From: Eublepharis macularius
Taxonomy: Eukaryota; Chordata; Lepidosauria; Squamata; Eublepharidae
Direction: 5' to 3'
DNA: 64,000 nt
Assembly: GCF_028583425.1 (NCBI RefSeq)
Contig: NC_072807.1
Span: forward strand, 34,725,001-34,789,000
Positions 18,501 to 28,199 of the stretch are shown here, piece by piece; position 1 is the stretch's first letter, and every line of letters begins with the position of its first letter. Under the pieces are notes generated by a model. That model did not search any database. It saw nothing but the letters and a program-made list of their open reading frames with translations, and was not told the DNA's origin. The translations under genes were made by a program, and so were the position numbers.

Positions 18501-21500
18501 TTATATTTCACATTTCTGCCCAGTCAGGGCCTCCGAAGTGACTAAAAAATGAAACCAGAACATTATAAAAAGAGAACATAAAACCAATTAGATCCAAAAT
18601 ATGTGAAAACATAAGGTCAATAATTAAAACAGGGCAGAAAGAGGGTAGCCAAAACTAAAGTCTTCGCCTGCTGCTGGAAGACAAAGATAGATGGGGACAG
18701 ACGAATATCCCTGGGGATAAGTTTTGGTGCCGCAACTGAAAAAAGCCCTGTCTCAGGTTGCTGGAGGGTGGGGGCACCTCAGTATTTGGGGGCCCCTGAA
18801 GCAGGCCTTGGAAGATGACTTAGCACTTGGGTAGGTTTGTATGGGAGTAGACTGGTCTCAAGCAATACAGGGCTTTAAAAGTCAGCACTGGCACCTTGAA
18901 TTGGTCCCAAAAGCAAATGAACCATGGCTGGAGTCGCTATTGTCCCTGTGACCCACTCTAGTCACATGCCATCAGACAGACCGCTGGCCCTTCTGAGTCC
19001 ATATTTTCTACTCTTAACTGGTAGCCTCTTGTTCCAGGGAGGACAAAGTCTTTCCTACTACTGTTGCTTGAGATCCTGTTAACCAGAGGTGCCAGGGTCT
19101 AAAGTGTGGACTTCCAACATGCAAAGCAGGCGCTGTACCATGGAGCCTCAGCTCCTCCTCCCAAGTTTTGACCCATTGCTTGATTTGCTATTTCATGTGC
19201 ATGTGAAGTGCCATCAAGTCACAACTGGCTTATGGCGACCCCAGCAAGGGGCTATCAAGGCAAGTGAGAAGAAGAGGCGGTTTCCCATTACCTTCCTCTG
19301 CAGAGTCTTCTTTGGTGGTCTTCCATCCAAGTATTGACCCTTCTTAGCTTCCAAGATCTGACGAGATGGGGCTATTCCATTCTGCCTCCCCTCCCCTCGC
19401 TATTTCATATACATCCTTATTTAAAACCAATCAGCAAAGCAAAATTTGGTTTCACCAAGAGGTGGCAGGCGTTGTCTTTGTTTCTAGTTTCGTAACAAGT
19501 CAGTCCACAAAGACAGCCTGTTGTTTAAAATGTTTCAGTCTTCATCCCAATAAACTGTTTGTTCTTTGTGAGATTACAAACAGAACAAACAGGGAAGGTA
19601 GCAACACAGTCTAAAAAGTATACTACTCAGTCAGAAATGTAATAAATTGACAATGAAAATAAATATATACAATCTATAAATCAACAATTATGATGCATAT
19701 GCAAAAATGGGGACCCAATACAGTTTAACATAAAGGCAATTTATATACAGTATAACACAAGTTATACAGTATAACACAAGTTATACTGTTGGTTTGTTTA
19801 ATGTGTAATAACAACAATTTCTAATCACAAGGAATGCGTCCAAGTCTGTGAGATTTGTGAGATTACTGCAAGGGGAAGAAACCTTGCACCTGGTTTCTTA
19901 ACCTATGGTGCAGGAGTGCATGTAACCTGGTATCTGCACATAAAAATAACAATCCACATAAAAAATGGTCTAGGAGGAGTTAGGGCTTTCCTCATGGCTT
20001 AATATCTTATGAACTTGAACGATTTCACTGTTGATTCACATTGAGCATTTGCAAATCATTTAAAGGTGTGTTGTGCATGCCCCAAGCGGCTCTGGTTTTT
20101 CTTTAAAAAAGTGTTAAACATGGGATTTAAAAGTGGGACAAAACCATTTCAGGTCTTTTGTCGGCAAGTTTTACATTTTGTTGGCTTCTTTCTCCAGCGA
20201 GCTTATTAAAGCCAGGATCCACAAGACGGACGTGAGGGAGGATCTCTTACACGCAGGCATGCATAGCCAGCAGTTTGCTCAAGAGCTTTCTAGTAACAAA
20301 GTTCCTGCTGCTGATCGGATAATGTTTTTATTTTTAAAAGCAGCTTATTTCTTCCACCTTGTGCTGAAAACGGCAAACAAAGTTCTGGCTGTTTGTGGGG
20401 TTCTTTCCTATCTGCATGCATTTTTAAAACCCTGGACTTTTGAAGGCTTTATTTATTTATTCTCTTTCCAAAATACTGACGCTGTTCATTGGATCGCAAA
20501 CTGTAGCATATTGAAAATTCATAACTTGTGGGCGACTCCTACACGTTTATTCGAAATTAAAACTTGCCAGGCTCATGGAGAAGTAAATGCACATGGGATG
20601 GCAAACAATTTGACAAGATGAAAATCCAGGAAACTGAATTTTAATAAGCTAGCCCATGGAATATGTGCAAACAGAATATGGTGGGCTCTGTTTTCCAACT
20701 AAGGGATCTTTGGGTGTTTGTGGATGTCGCAGGAAACATTAGCAGAGGGACAGATGGTCCTCTTGCACTTTCTCTGGAGAATTCCTTTAATCGGTGGTTT
20801 TCAAACTGTGGGTCACGGTTCCAAAGGGGGCAGCATCTCTTGTGCAGGTGGGTTGCGAGGTTCAAACGCCTTGAAGTTCTGGGCGCTTGTCCTCCCTGCA
20901 GTAGGAAAAGGAGAGGAAAAGCCAGAATTGCTTCATTCTTCCCTCCTCCTTTCCTTTGCCCTGTAGCTTCATTCATTTCCAGGAGCTTGTCTTGTTCCTA
21001 GCTACTGATGGCGCAGGAGAAGAGACATAACCCTTGGCCCATGGCTTCTTGATGCCATGTTGCCCACAGCCCTTGGCACCGATGGCAGGCCCGCAGCAAG
21101 TTTGAGAACAACAGCTTTAAGTATTTTTGCTTTGCCTAAGACACCTGCTTTATTCTCTCGAGCACCTTTTCAAGTATATGTATTCTAAACTAGGATCTAC
21201 ATGAAATTTTTTTGTTTGATCACTACAGAAATTACTGCTCTTACAGAATACAAAATATGTTAAATGTCACTAGCAGATGTGGCAGACAAAAGGCAATGCT
21301 CAGTTTATCTTTGATAATGTTATCCTTTTTTTCTGTTCAGTGAGTGTCTGAGAAGAGCCTTTGCACTTTCCTTTTGTAATCCGGATAGGGGTTAAGGTGA
21401 TATTCTGTTAGATTCCTCTTAGCTTGTACAAAACTGATCATGTAATAAAAGTGTTAATTATATCAACGTTCAAGCACATTGAGTTCGTCGAGTGTGAAAC

Positions 21501-24500
21501 TGTACTGCGTCTTGCTAAGGCTTCTGCCAGCAATTCATGTAATCGTTCCTCTCCGAACTGTTTTGTAAGCTCCACTTGAAGGACAAGAGGAGGTTTGAAA
21601 AGGCTGACAAAGATGGGGTTTCTGGCCTGGATCTGAATGAATTCATTGCTTTTGAACATCCTGAGGAAGCAGAATATATGAAGGTACAGTCACAGCTTGC
21701 TTTAAAAATGTACTATGGGGATAATGCCTTTTAAATAGTTCTAGGAAGCACGTTTTGTGCATTGCGGCAGGAGAGCCTTTGGCTCGGTCACTGGATTTTT
21801 CTCTGTGCAAAACTACCTCTTGCTTACTGAGAAGCCATCTGCGGGATTTGAAGTACATAGATGTGGATTTTTAATCTGAATTTCCTCCCAACTTACATGG
21901 CTTTTGCATCAGAAGACTAGCCACTTAAGGTGGAGGAAGAGTTCAGGCTTTGCTCAGTGGAGCGGGAGACTACAGGCACAGTGATGTGCGTAGGAAATTT
22001 CAGCGAAAGCAAGTTGTGCAGAGCTGCCGTCAGCAATAAAGGAAAAGGGGTAATCTTTGCATGCCTTTGCAGGCCATTTTTCGATTATCTTATTCCCCCG
22101 TGTGCGTTGGCCATACCATGAGAGCCAGCGCGGTATAGCAGACAAGATGTAAACCGTACATGCTGAGCCGAGCTCCTTAGAGGACAAGGGGGATAAAAAC
22201 AGGCAGAAAGGTCGCACCCTGCAGTCAGAGTGCTGCTTTTCATCGATCACCCCTCTCACCACCCTGTTCTAATGGTAGTCCCAGGACAAAGTCTCCACTA
22301 GCCCTCTTTAATCTCGTGCTCTACTGCTCAATACTTGCTCACATTAGCGCTGCCTTTGTCTTGAGACATGACTCTACCTTATCTAGAGGTTGAAGAAACC
22401 TGTCAGTTTTCATATGTAGCTTTTATCCCCTAAGCAGTGGGGGGGATTTATTTATTTATTTAATGTCATTTATAGTCCGTCTTTCTCACTGAGGCTCAAG
22501 GCGGATAACACATGATATTTCCATAAACAATGCCATAGGGATAATAAATACACGTTTACAAAGACGTAGCATTAGCAGGAATCCAGTTCAGGGTCGAAGA
22601 AATGCTGAAACACAGCACAAGCAATCCTGGGACTGACATTAGACAACATGAAGCACAGGTAGTATTTATATGTAAGGCAACATAGTGGTGAGGTCTGTGG
22701 TCCCTAACTCATTAGCAAAGCATCTGAGACCCCCTCCCTACAATACAGCCCTCCTATCTGAGTAAAAAAGCCTTTTTGAATAACTCAGTTTTGCATCCAT
22801 TAAGCTGTGCCTTGTCCCCCACCCCCAGGAGTTTGTTATCCAGGAGGCTTTGGAAGACCATGATAGAAATGGTGACGGATTTGTGAGCTTGGAAGAGTTC
22901 CTTGGAGACTACAGAAGAGATCCAAGTGAGTGGATTTGAGTTGGAAATGTAACCAACATTTTACATTGTGTTTGTCCAAGTATGTCTCTTTTGAGCTCTT
23001 TTGAACTTTGCAGTTCAGTAATGTAAGTGGCTGCACTGTGACCTTTGCTTTTTTTGCTTTCTGCCCCCTCGACAGCGGCCGTTTCACTTAGGCAGCCTTT
23101 TCCCTGTAGTTTGTGTATTGTTTTCACTCCAGGCTAATGAATATCAGGGCTCCTGACTGCCTCGTTCTTCAAGCTGCCATCTGAGTGCTGAGCCGTCGCA
23201 GTGGGAGCCCACGCTACTTGCCGGAATCTACCTGGGTGCTTCCCTGGATTGAGGCCTCTGTCTCTCCTGCTGTTCTCCTTCCTTGCCCCTCACCTTGTGA
23301 GCATTTAACCAGCGATCTGTGTAATTCCTCTTTAGGGCAGTCATTTTGACGTAGTCCTCAAGCTTTGGAGATCCAGCAGGTCCTCTTTATTGCATCTCAG
23401 TGGTCTTCCACCCATCGTTTGTGATTCTCGGGTGGGGAGCCCCTCCTGCTAAATCTGGGACCCCTCTACAGCCACCACCTTTTTTTGTCTGCCTTTTGGA
23501 ATAACCACTGCTCCTGTTTCTTTCAGCATAAGGCCACTCAGTGTTGGGTAGGATTTTTCTGTGTTTCCGACCATTGGCTTGTTCCTCCCAACAGTTCCTC
23601 TTGGTGTTCAGCTTGTATTTCCTCTGTCAAGCTTGCTTGGTCTGCTGCCCGCTGGCCTGGCTTTGACACAAGTGAGGTCATAACTCTAGCTCCCCTCTTC
23701 CTGTCATGTGATTCTGACGTCGCTTGCAGTAGGTTCTAGGTCTGAAAAGCCAAGCCCGCTGCTTTGATTGTGCTAGGCACATTTCCTTGCTTAGATCCGA
23801 ACACAGCCTTGATATATTGCTAAAATTAATTCTTCTGTTAACTCAGGCAATATGCTTGAAACGTACATGCTTTAAAGCTTGTATTTCCTACTCAAAATTT
23901 ATATTTTTATAGATGTCTGTAAAGCTAAATGAAAGCTACGTTAAACAGCAACAACTAAAAAAGGCTTCAACTGCGTAATTTTCTCCCCTAGCGGCTAGTG
24001 AAGATCCCGAATGGATACTCGTCGAGAAGGATCGATTCAAAAACGATTACGATAAAGATCGGGATGGAAAACTCAACTCGAAAGAGCTGTTAAGTTGGGT
24101 GGTACCCAATAATGAGGGTATTGCGCAGGAAGAGGTAGGAGCTTTGAAGAACTTAGTACTGACCTGACGACCTGAATCCGGTTCTTTGTTGCATTTGAGC
24201 TCCTTTTAGGAGCCAGCAGACTTTGGCACATTTACTAGTGGTTGTTCATTATATATCACTCTAGATTTCTGTACCACTATCCAGTTTATCCCACTCATAA
24301 TGGGATCTCAGCAAGATAAAGGGATTTTGGAAAACCTGGAACAGGAAGCTCTAACTTTAATGTAATGGCATACACTGGCATCTTTGAATATTACAGCAAG
24401 CATCAGATACGGATTCAGAAGTGATGTATTCATTTCTTTTTCTGCTCTTTGCAATGTAGAAAAGTGACCGAGTAGCAATAGCAGAAGGCACGTTGAAAAT

Positions 24501-27245
24501 AGTCTTATGGCATGTTAAAGACAATTTTTCCTTCTGGGATAAGTATTTCAGGGCCAGTTTGGGGGTAGCGGTTAAGAGCGGCAGGACTCTAATCTGGAGA
24601 ACCGGATTTGATTCCCCACTCCTCTGCTTGAAGCCAGCTGGGTGACCTTGGGTCAGTCACAGCTCTTTCAGAGCTCTCTCAGCCCCACCCACCTCACAGG
24701 GTGTTTGTTGTGGGGATAACAATGATATACTTTGTAAACTGCTCTGAGTGGGTGTAAAGTCATCCTGAAGGGTGGTATATAAATCGAATGTTATTATATT
24801 TATGGTGAACAACAGTTGGAAATCATATCAGTGATTATTTTTGAGGATGGAATTGTGGTGGGAGCAGGCACTGATACGCGGAACGGAGGGGTCAATCAGT
24901 CCGCCGGTATTTCTTTTTGCAAGAGGCTCTTCTTCTGAACTGAACTGCATTGGTTTGTGGCCACTTTTTATTCTTGCTGTTTCGAGTATCACCAGTCAGA
25001 AATATGGCATTGGATATCTATATTGAACACTCATCTGAACTGTGTAGGACATTTAGTGTGTGCTTATAACCTCCTACAGGGATGGTATTGTTCACTTAAA
25101 GAGTATTTGAAGGAAAATGAAGATCGCTCCCAGTTGTGCAGTGTATATTACCATAAAAAGCAAAGCAGAAATCTGTGCGTAGGAAAAAGCAAAACTGTGC
25201 AGTTTGCATGCTCCAGTTTCAAAAGGCAGTGAAGCTGTATAATTTGTTATAAATTGTTATAAATTGTTAATTTGTTTTATTATTTGTATATTGATTTTAG
25301 TTTTTGTTTTTATCGATTTTAACTGTTCACCGCCCAGAGCCACTGGGGATGGGCGGTATATAAATCGAATAAATAAATAAATAAATAAAATAATGCAAAG
25401 AAGCAATTTTTGTACATTTCTACAGGAAGTTGGATTCCTCTGCTTCCTGGTTTGTATTTGTCCCCCTGCTTATATTTTGTTTTAGAAGCTTAGTTGGGGG
25501 TGCAGGCTGCCGCCGCCATCAGAGCCCCCTTAGGAGCAATTCTGTAGAAATCAATGGGGTTCCTAGAAGCATTTTGAAGACGAGTATAATATTACGTAAT
25601 TACTAATCAGTGCTGTGTGATTCTTCCAAATCATAGATCCAGAGGAGTTAGCCATGTTAGTCTGTAGTTGCAAAATAGTAAAGAGTCCAGTAGCACCTTT
25701 AAGACTAAGCAATTTTATTGTAGCGTAAGCTTTCGAGAACCACAGCTCTCTTCGTCAGATGCATCTGACGAAGATAGCTGTGGTTCTCGAAAGCTTATGC
25801 TACATTAAAGTGGGTTAGTCTTAAAGGTGCTACTGGACTCTTTACTATTCTTCCAAATGTTAATTAACAAAAGAAGCAGTTTATTCCGTTGAAAAACAGT
25901 GAAGCAGTGAAATTTTAAAAATAACCACATGGTGACTTGAAAAAGTGCACACCTTTCTGCCGTGACAGAAGATGGGGCCGTGCTTTTAGGCGTACTTATA
26001 TGAAAGCACATACTGTTGGAATAATATGAGACTCTTTAACATTCAGGCTAGAATTGTACACAAAGTGTGTATAAGTGCAGAACTTTGCATTGGATTGTGG
26101 ACAGTATAATTAGTACTGGATAATAAAGGATGACAAGGGAATAGAATTTGTGGTTTTTTTTTTTTTTTGAAAAATTTTTATTGGGTTAGAATCCATTATT
26201 TCCACATTTACATTCAATTTTCCCCAATTTTTTCATCTCTAACCCCCTCCCTTTCCCCCCCCCCTTTTTGTTGACTTCCAACAGCTTTCCAACCCTTTGT
26301 CCCCTTTCCCTTACTTTTATTAGCTTCCTCTATCTAAAACAAATATATATTCTCCATTATTCTAAGCAGTACATCCTTAACTATTTTTAACATTATATGC
26401 CCAAACTGTAAGCCTTTGTTTCCATCTTAGATAAACAATTTATCCCAATTTTTCAATTTCAGGTATTTCTATATATCATAAACCATATAGATCATACATT
26501 CGTTTATATCAAACAATTTGACTTATTCTCTCTATATATTACTCATTCTATCTTTCTATAATAGTACTATATATCTCTCCTCACGTAGTCAATCAATTTG
26601 ACCCATCTATATCTTCAGACATTCAGTTTGGTACAAAACTTGTCAGAAAAAAAAAGAAAATATTGTTAGTTAATCGCTCCTTATATTTAGTCCTTATAAT
26701 TAATTATTTTCTCTATGTTCTGTTTGTTAACCTATATATATCTATATATATGTCAATCTATTAATCTGACTGCTTATTAATTCACATTTATCTCTTCTCC
26801 CCCCGGTAAAGTCTCCCCCCTCTACTTCAATACTTCAGTAGTTCTCAAACTGCCACAGTTTTCCTCCCACCTCCCATTTCTTCTCCAGGTATTGTTTCAG
26901 CTTCTCCCAGTCTGTGTTGAACTGCCCTGAGTCCAGATCTCTCAGTTTTCTTGTCATCTTGTCAGAATTTGTGGTTTTAACTTAAGGCGGTGCTGTTCCT
27001 CAACTCCATAATCGGTAGATTTCTTACAAGTGCCAAAATCAGTCTTTAGTCACATGTAACCAAACTAAACTTTTGTTATTTTATTCCGAAAGGCTGCCCA
27101 CCTTATTGAAGAAATGGACTCTGATGGTAACAAAAAGCTTTCTGAGGCAGAGATTCTCAGCAACCAGGATTTATTTCTCAACAGCGAAGCCACAGATTAT
27201 GGCAGGCAGCTCCACGATGACCGTTTCTACCATGAAGAACTTTAA
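15428..27245 (+). CDS. RCN2: RCN2, reticulocalbin-2 (complete, seven coding exons)
   Basis: Reticulocalbin-2 (ERC-55) is a CREC-family, low-affinity Ca2+-binding protein of the secretory pathway. Exons 15428-15574, 16863-16968, 17756-17952, 21570-21683, 22829-22925, 23992-24134 and 27093-27245 join in phase to 318 residues; human is 317. A signal peptide ([14 protein letters not shown], about residues 11-24) is followed by six EF-hand loops: 75-86, 111-122, 163-174, 200-211, 241-252 and 277-288. Loops 1, 2, 4 and 5 are canonical. Loop 3 ([12 protein letters not shown]) and loop 6 ([12 protein letters not shown]) lack the Gly at position 6. The C-terminus is YHEEL, where human has YHDEL. The gene is head to head with SCAPER, and PSTPIP1 follows on the same strand. 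Confidence 0.97.
15698..15915 (-). repeat. Tandem trimer of a Penelope-type terminal repeat
   Basis: Three head-to-tail copies of a unit starting 'agagtccagtagcacc' begin at 15698, 15779 and 15862 (periods 81 and 83); the third is cut short. Read on the minus strand, each full unit carries a decayed version of the hammerhead-like core that is clearer at 25.7 kb. It starts about 120 bases after the exon 1 donor. Confidence 0.7.
16030..16110. repeat. Short tandem repeat, 'tgtacataca' units
   Basis: Several 10-13 base units of 'acatacactgtac' type repeat in a row, followed by a long TG/TA-rich tract to about 16660. Confidence 0.75.
16660..16822 (+). repeat. 5S-type SINE body remnant plus half of a foldback MITE
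   Basis: 'gtgctgtcaagtcatctcc' and 'tatggcaaccctatgaatga' match the non-5S body of the SINEs at 19.2 and 41.95 kb. The following 'attggagtaactctgtttaggatttcactgt' is the right half of the foldback MITE family. Confidence 0.55.
16863..16968 (+). CDS. RCN2: RCN2 exon 2: first EF-hand
   Basis: Residues 50-84 plus one base: [20 protein letters not shown] and then [15 protein letters not shown]. The acceptor is '...ctccaaag' and the donor is GAGG|GTATGG. The EF loop [12 protein letters not shown] is completed across the junction. Human has the same [15 protein letters not shown]. Confidence 0.96.
16969..17755. other. RCN2: RCN2 intron 2
   Basis: No repeat or coding signal was recognised. Confidence 0.5.
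17756..17952 (+). CDS. RCN2: RCN2 exon 3: second EF-hand
   Basis: It completes Ala85 and encodes residues 86-150, including EF loop [12 protein letters not shown] (111-122), the conserved [14 protein letters not shown] segment, and an acidic stretch ending ESFRQ. Acceptor '...ctgtacag', donor CAG|GTGAGT. Confidence 0.96.
18248..18478 (+). repeat. tRNA-derived SINE, family C
   Basis: Head 'gccagcgtggcgtaatggttag', box B 'ggttcgaatcctcac', body 'ccatggaagcttgctggg' and 'cctacctcacagggttgtgg', tail 'actttgggtcctcgttgggg'. This is one of the better-preserved copies. Confidence 0.8.
18480..18960 (-). repeat. LINE-derived fragment (L2/CR1-like 3' region)
   Basis: It begins with a minus-strand tail ('tttatttacaaaatttatatttc') and continues with 'ctgtctcaggttgctgga' and 'aatacagggctttaaaag', text common in LINE 3' regions of reptiles. 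No intact frame remains. Confidence 0.5.
19190..19390 (-). repeat. 5S-rRNA-derived SINE (SINE3-like)
   Basis: The stretch 'ggtcttccatccaagtattgacccttcttagcttccaagatctgacgag' is a diverged reverse complement of 5S rRNA. It is preceded by the body text 'gtgccatcaagtcacaactggcttatggcgacc'. A second copy is at 41.95-42.15 kb. Confidence 0.8.
19746..19787 (+). repeat. 19-bp tandem duplication
   Basis: The unit 'atacagtataacacaagtt' occurs twice in direct succession. Confidence 0.85.
20791..21113. mobile_element. hAT-like MITE
   Basis: The left end 'cggtggttttcaaactgtgg' and the right end, reverse complemented 'ctgttgttctcaaacttgc', form imperfect terminal inverted repeats of the hAT 'CAGTGGTTCTCAAAC' type. 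The flanks 'cctttaat' and 'ctttaagt' suggest a decayed 8-bp duplication. Confidence 0.6.
21570..21683 (+). CDS. RCN2: RCN2 exon 4: third, degenerate EF-hand
   Basis: Residues 151-188: [20 protein letters not shown] then [18 protein letters not shown]. The loop at 163-174 has Asp at 1 and 3 but Val at 5 and Ser at 6. Human is also non-canonical here (NQDSGPGLSLEE). Acceptor '...tgtaag', donor AAG|GTACAG. Confidence 0.95.
21684..22828. other. RCN2: RCN2 intron 4
   Basis: No recognisable feature from 21684 to about 22445, then a LINE tail to about 22790. Confidence 0.5.
22447..22790 (-). repeat. LINE 3'-UTR family fragment
   Basis: It runs 'ttatagtccgtctttctcac', 'tgaggctcaaggcgg', 'ccataaacaatgccat', 'agaaatgctgaaac' and 'tccctaactcattagcaaagc'. 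The same order recurs at 52.51-52.93 kb and partly at 13.16 kb. Confidence 0.65.
22829..22925 (+). CDS. RCN2: RCN2 exon 5: fourth EF-hand
   Basis: Residues 189-220 plus one base: [20 protein letters not shown] then [12 protein letters not shown]. The canonical loop [12 protein letters not shown] spans 200-211. Acceptor '...acccccag', donor CCAA|GTGAGT. Confidence 0.96.
22926..23991. other. RCN2: RCN2 intron 5
   Basis: No repeat family, RNA gene or coding signal was recognised. Confidence 0.5.
23992..24134 (+). CDS. RCN2: RCN2 exon 6: fifth EF-hand
   Basis: It completes Thr221 and encodes residues 222-268: [47 protein letters not shown]. The canonical loop is 241-252. [14 protein letters not shown] and WVVPNN are hallmarks of RCN2. 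Acceptor '...ctccccctag', donor GAG|GTAGGA. Confidence 0.96.
24550..24799 (+). repeat. tRNA-derived SINE, family A (near full length)
   Basis: Head 'gccagtttgggggtagcggttaag', box B 'ggatttgattcccc', body 'cccacccacctcacaggg', tail 'ggtatataaatcgaatgttatt'. Confidence 0.8.
25245..25395 (+). repeat. LINE 3' tail (CR1/L2-like)
   Basis: 'gttcaccgcccagagccact' followed by 'gggcggtatataaatcgaat' and (AAAT)n is the standard 3' end of reptile CR1/L2-like elements. Confidence 0.65.
25632..25846. mobile_element. Penelope-type terminal repeats as a 168-bp palindrome, with target duplication
   Basis: Two 84-bp arms (25678-25761 and 25762-25845) are inverted copies with about six mismatches and no loop. 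Each arm carries a hammerhead-like core: minus strand 25731-25758 and plus strand 25765-25792, CTGACGA...GAAA around a helix closed by TGTG. A 40-base extension containing 'ttagccatgttagtctgtag' precedes the left arm. ATTCTTCCAAAT flanks the element exactly at 25620-25631 and 25847-25858. Confidence 0.75.
26158..26963 (-). mobile_element. L1 LINE, 5'-truncated copy
   Basis: A minus-strand poly(A) (T-run from 26155) and A-rich 3' UTR are followed by the end of ORF2, where the minus strand encodes [13 protein letters not shown] as in L1 C-termini. AGAATTTGTGGTTTT (15 bp) flanks it exactly at 26143-26157 and 26964-26978. It lies about 130 bases before RCN2 exon 7, opposite to the gene. The perfect duplication suggests recent insertion. 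Confidence 0.8.
27093..27245 (+). CDS. RCN2: RCN2 exon 7: sixth EF-hand and ER-retrieval tail
   Basis: Residues 269-318 and [53 protein letters not shown]. The last four residues, HEEL, replace human HDEL. HEEL is a known KDEL-family signal (for example on FKBP10), so ER retrieval should be kept. Confidence 0.97.
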   Translation, partial: AAHLIEEMDSDGNKKLSEAEILSNQDLFLNSEATDYGRQLHDDRFYHEEL

Positions 27246-27630
27246 TTTCCAAGTGATTCACCTGTGACTGTTCTTTGTTCCAGAACTGGATTTTCAGCTT
27301 CAACAGCAAAAAATAAAAACAAAAATTGAAAACCTTTTGTGGCTGTAATATAGTGGAATCTGCAGTTCCTTTTGCATTCTTGAGTTTATTTTCTTAACTT
27401 GTGTGTTGCCTTGAATGTCTTTAACCTTTCAAAACTTGGGTGCCACAGAACTAGTATTTAAAAAAAAGAGGAAAACTTCTTAACCATCCTTGCTTTAATA
27501 CTGCTTTTTGAAACATCCTTGAAAATGCAAAGATTTGACTTGATGGTAAGATAGAGGAGTACTACTGGTTTGTGATGGTTGATTTTAGAATTTTGTGAAG
27601 AGGAAAAATAAAGAAGAGTTGGTTTGGTTA
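27246..27630 (+). promoter_or_regulatory. RCN2: RCN2 3' UTR with two poly(A) signals
   Basis: AATAAA occurs at 27312-27317, about 67 bases after the stop, and again at 27607-27612. The first alone would give a very short 3' UTR; alternative polyadenylation is possible. The usage is not determinable from sequence. Confidence 0.6.
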
Positions 27631-28199
27631 CCTGATTTAATCATTCTTTTGTAGGACTATTTGGCAGGGTAAAAGCCTTAACTTATCTCTAAGGCTTCCG
27701 TGTATATTAAATCACTTCTCTAGAGGGTGTTTATACGATCCAGAGATCTTATTTTTGCATCTAGATAGTGATTATTGTAATGAGATAGCATCAAAGAATC
27801 TATTGTATTTAAGTAAAAACATTTATTTACTTGTCAGATTAAAAACCCCAAATGCCCTGTGGGTTTTCCTCTTTGTGTCTTTCTTGGTATGAATTTATTA
27901 AATCTGTTTTTCAAATTGTATTTAAATGGTGGGATGTTACTTTAGAGGGCTTTGTGTGTAGATATGGGGGACAAGTTCTTGTCTAAAATGTATAGCATGA
28001 TGTCTAGGCTTCAGCTTAGAGGTAGAGTGCCTGCTGTGAAGGCCCTGGTACCACCCCCTAGCATTTACAGTTAAAGTTGTGGTTCTCATTTGGTGGCATG
28101 TCAAACACTGGTAGGATGCAGTAGTTGTGTAATTGGGACACAGGGTTTTCATAACTATTACCTGACTTGCTCTCAGTCCCTGTGTCCAGCTTGCTCTCA

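Larger units (their letters stand above)
17953..21569. other. RCN2: RCN2 intron 3
   Basis: It is repeat-rich: SINE C at 18.25 kb, LINE fragment 18.48-18.96 kb, 5S-derived SINE 19.19-19.39 kb, a 19-bp duplication near 19.75 kb and a hAT-like MITE 20.79-21.11 kb. The remainder, including a 162-codon open frame at 20.13-20.62 kb, shows nothing recognisable. Confidence 0.55.
24135..27092. other. RCN2: RCN2 intron 6
   Basis: It contains a SINE A (24.55 kb), a LINE tail (25.25-25.39 kb), a palindromic Penelope-type insertion (25.63-25.85 kb) and an L1 copy (26.16-26.96 kb). Nothing was recognised in the remaining stretches. Confidence 0.6.

Noticed and set aside
20133-20621. 162-codon plus-strand open frame in RCN2 intron 3
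   Set aside because: No recognisable domain, no exon-like boundaries, and it would interrupt the conserved RCN2 exon order.
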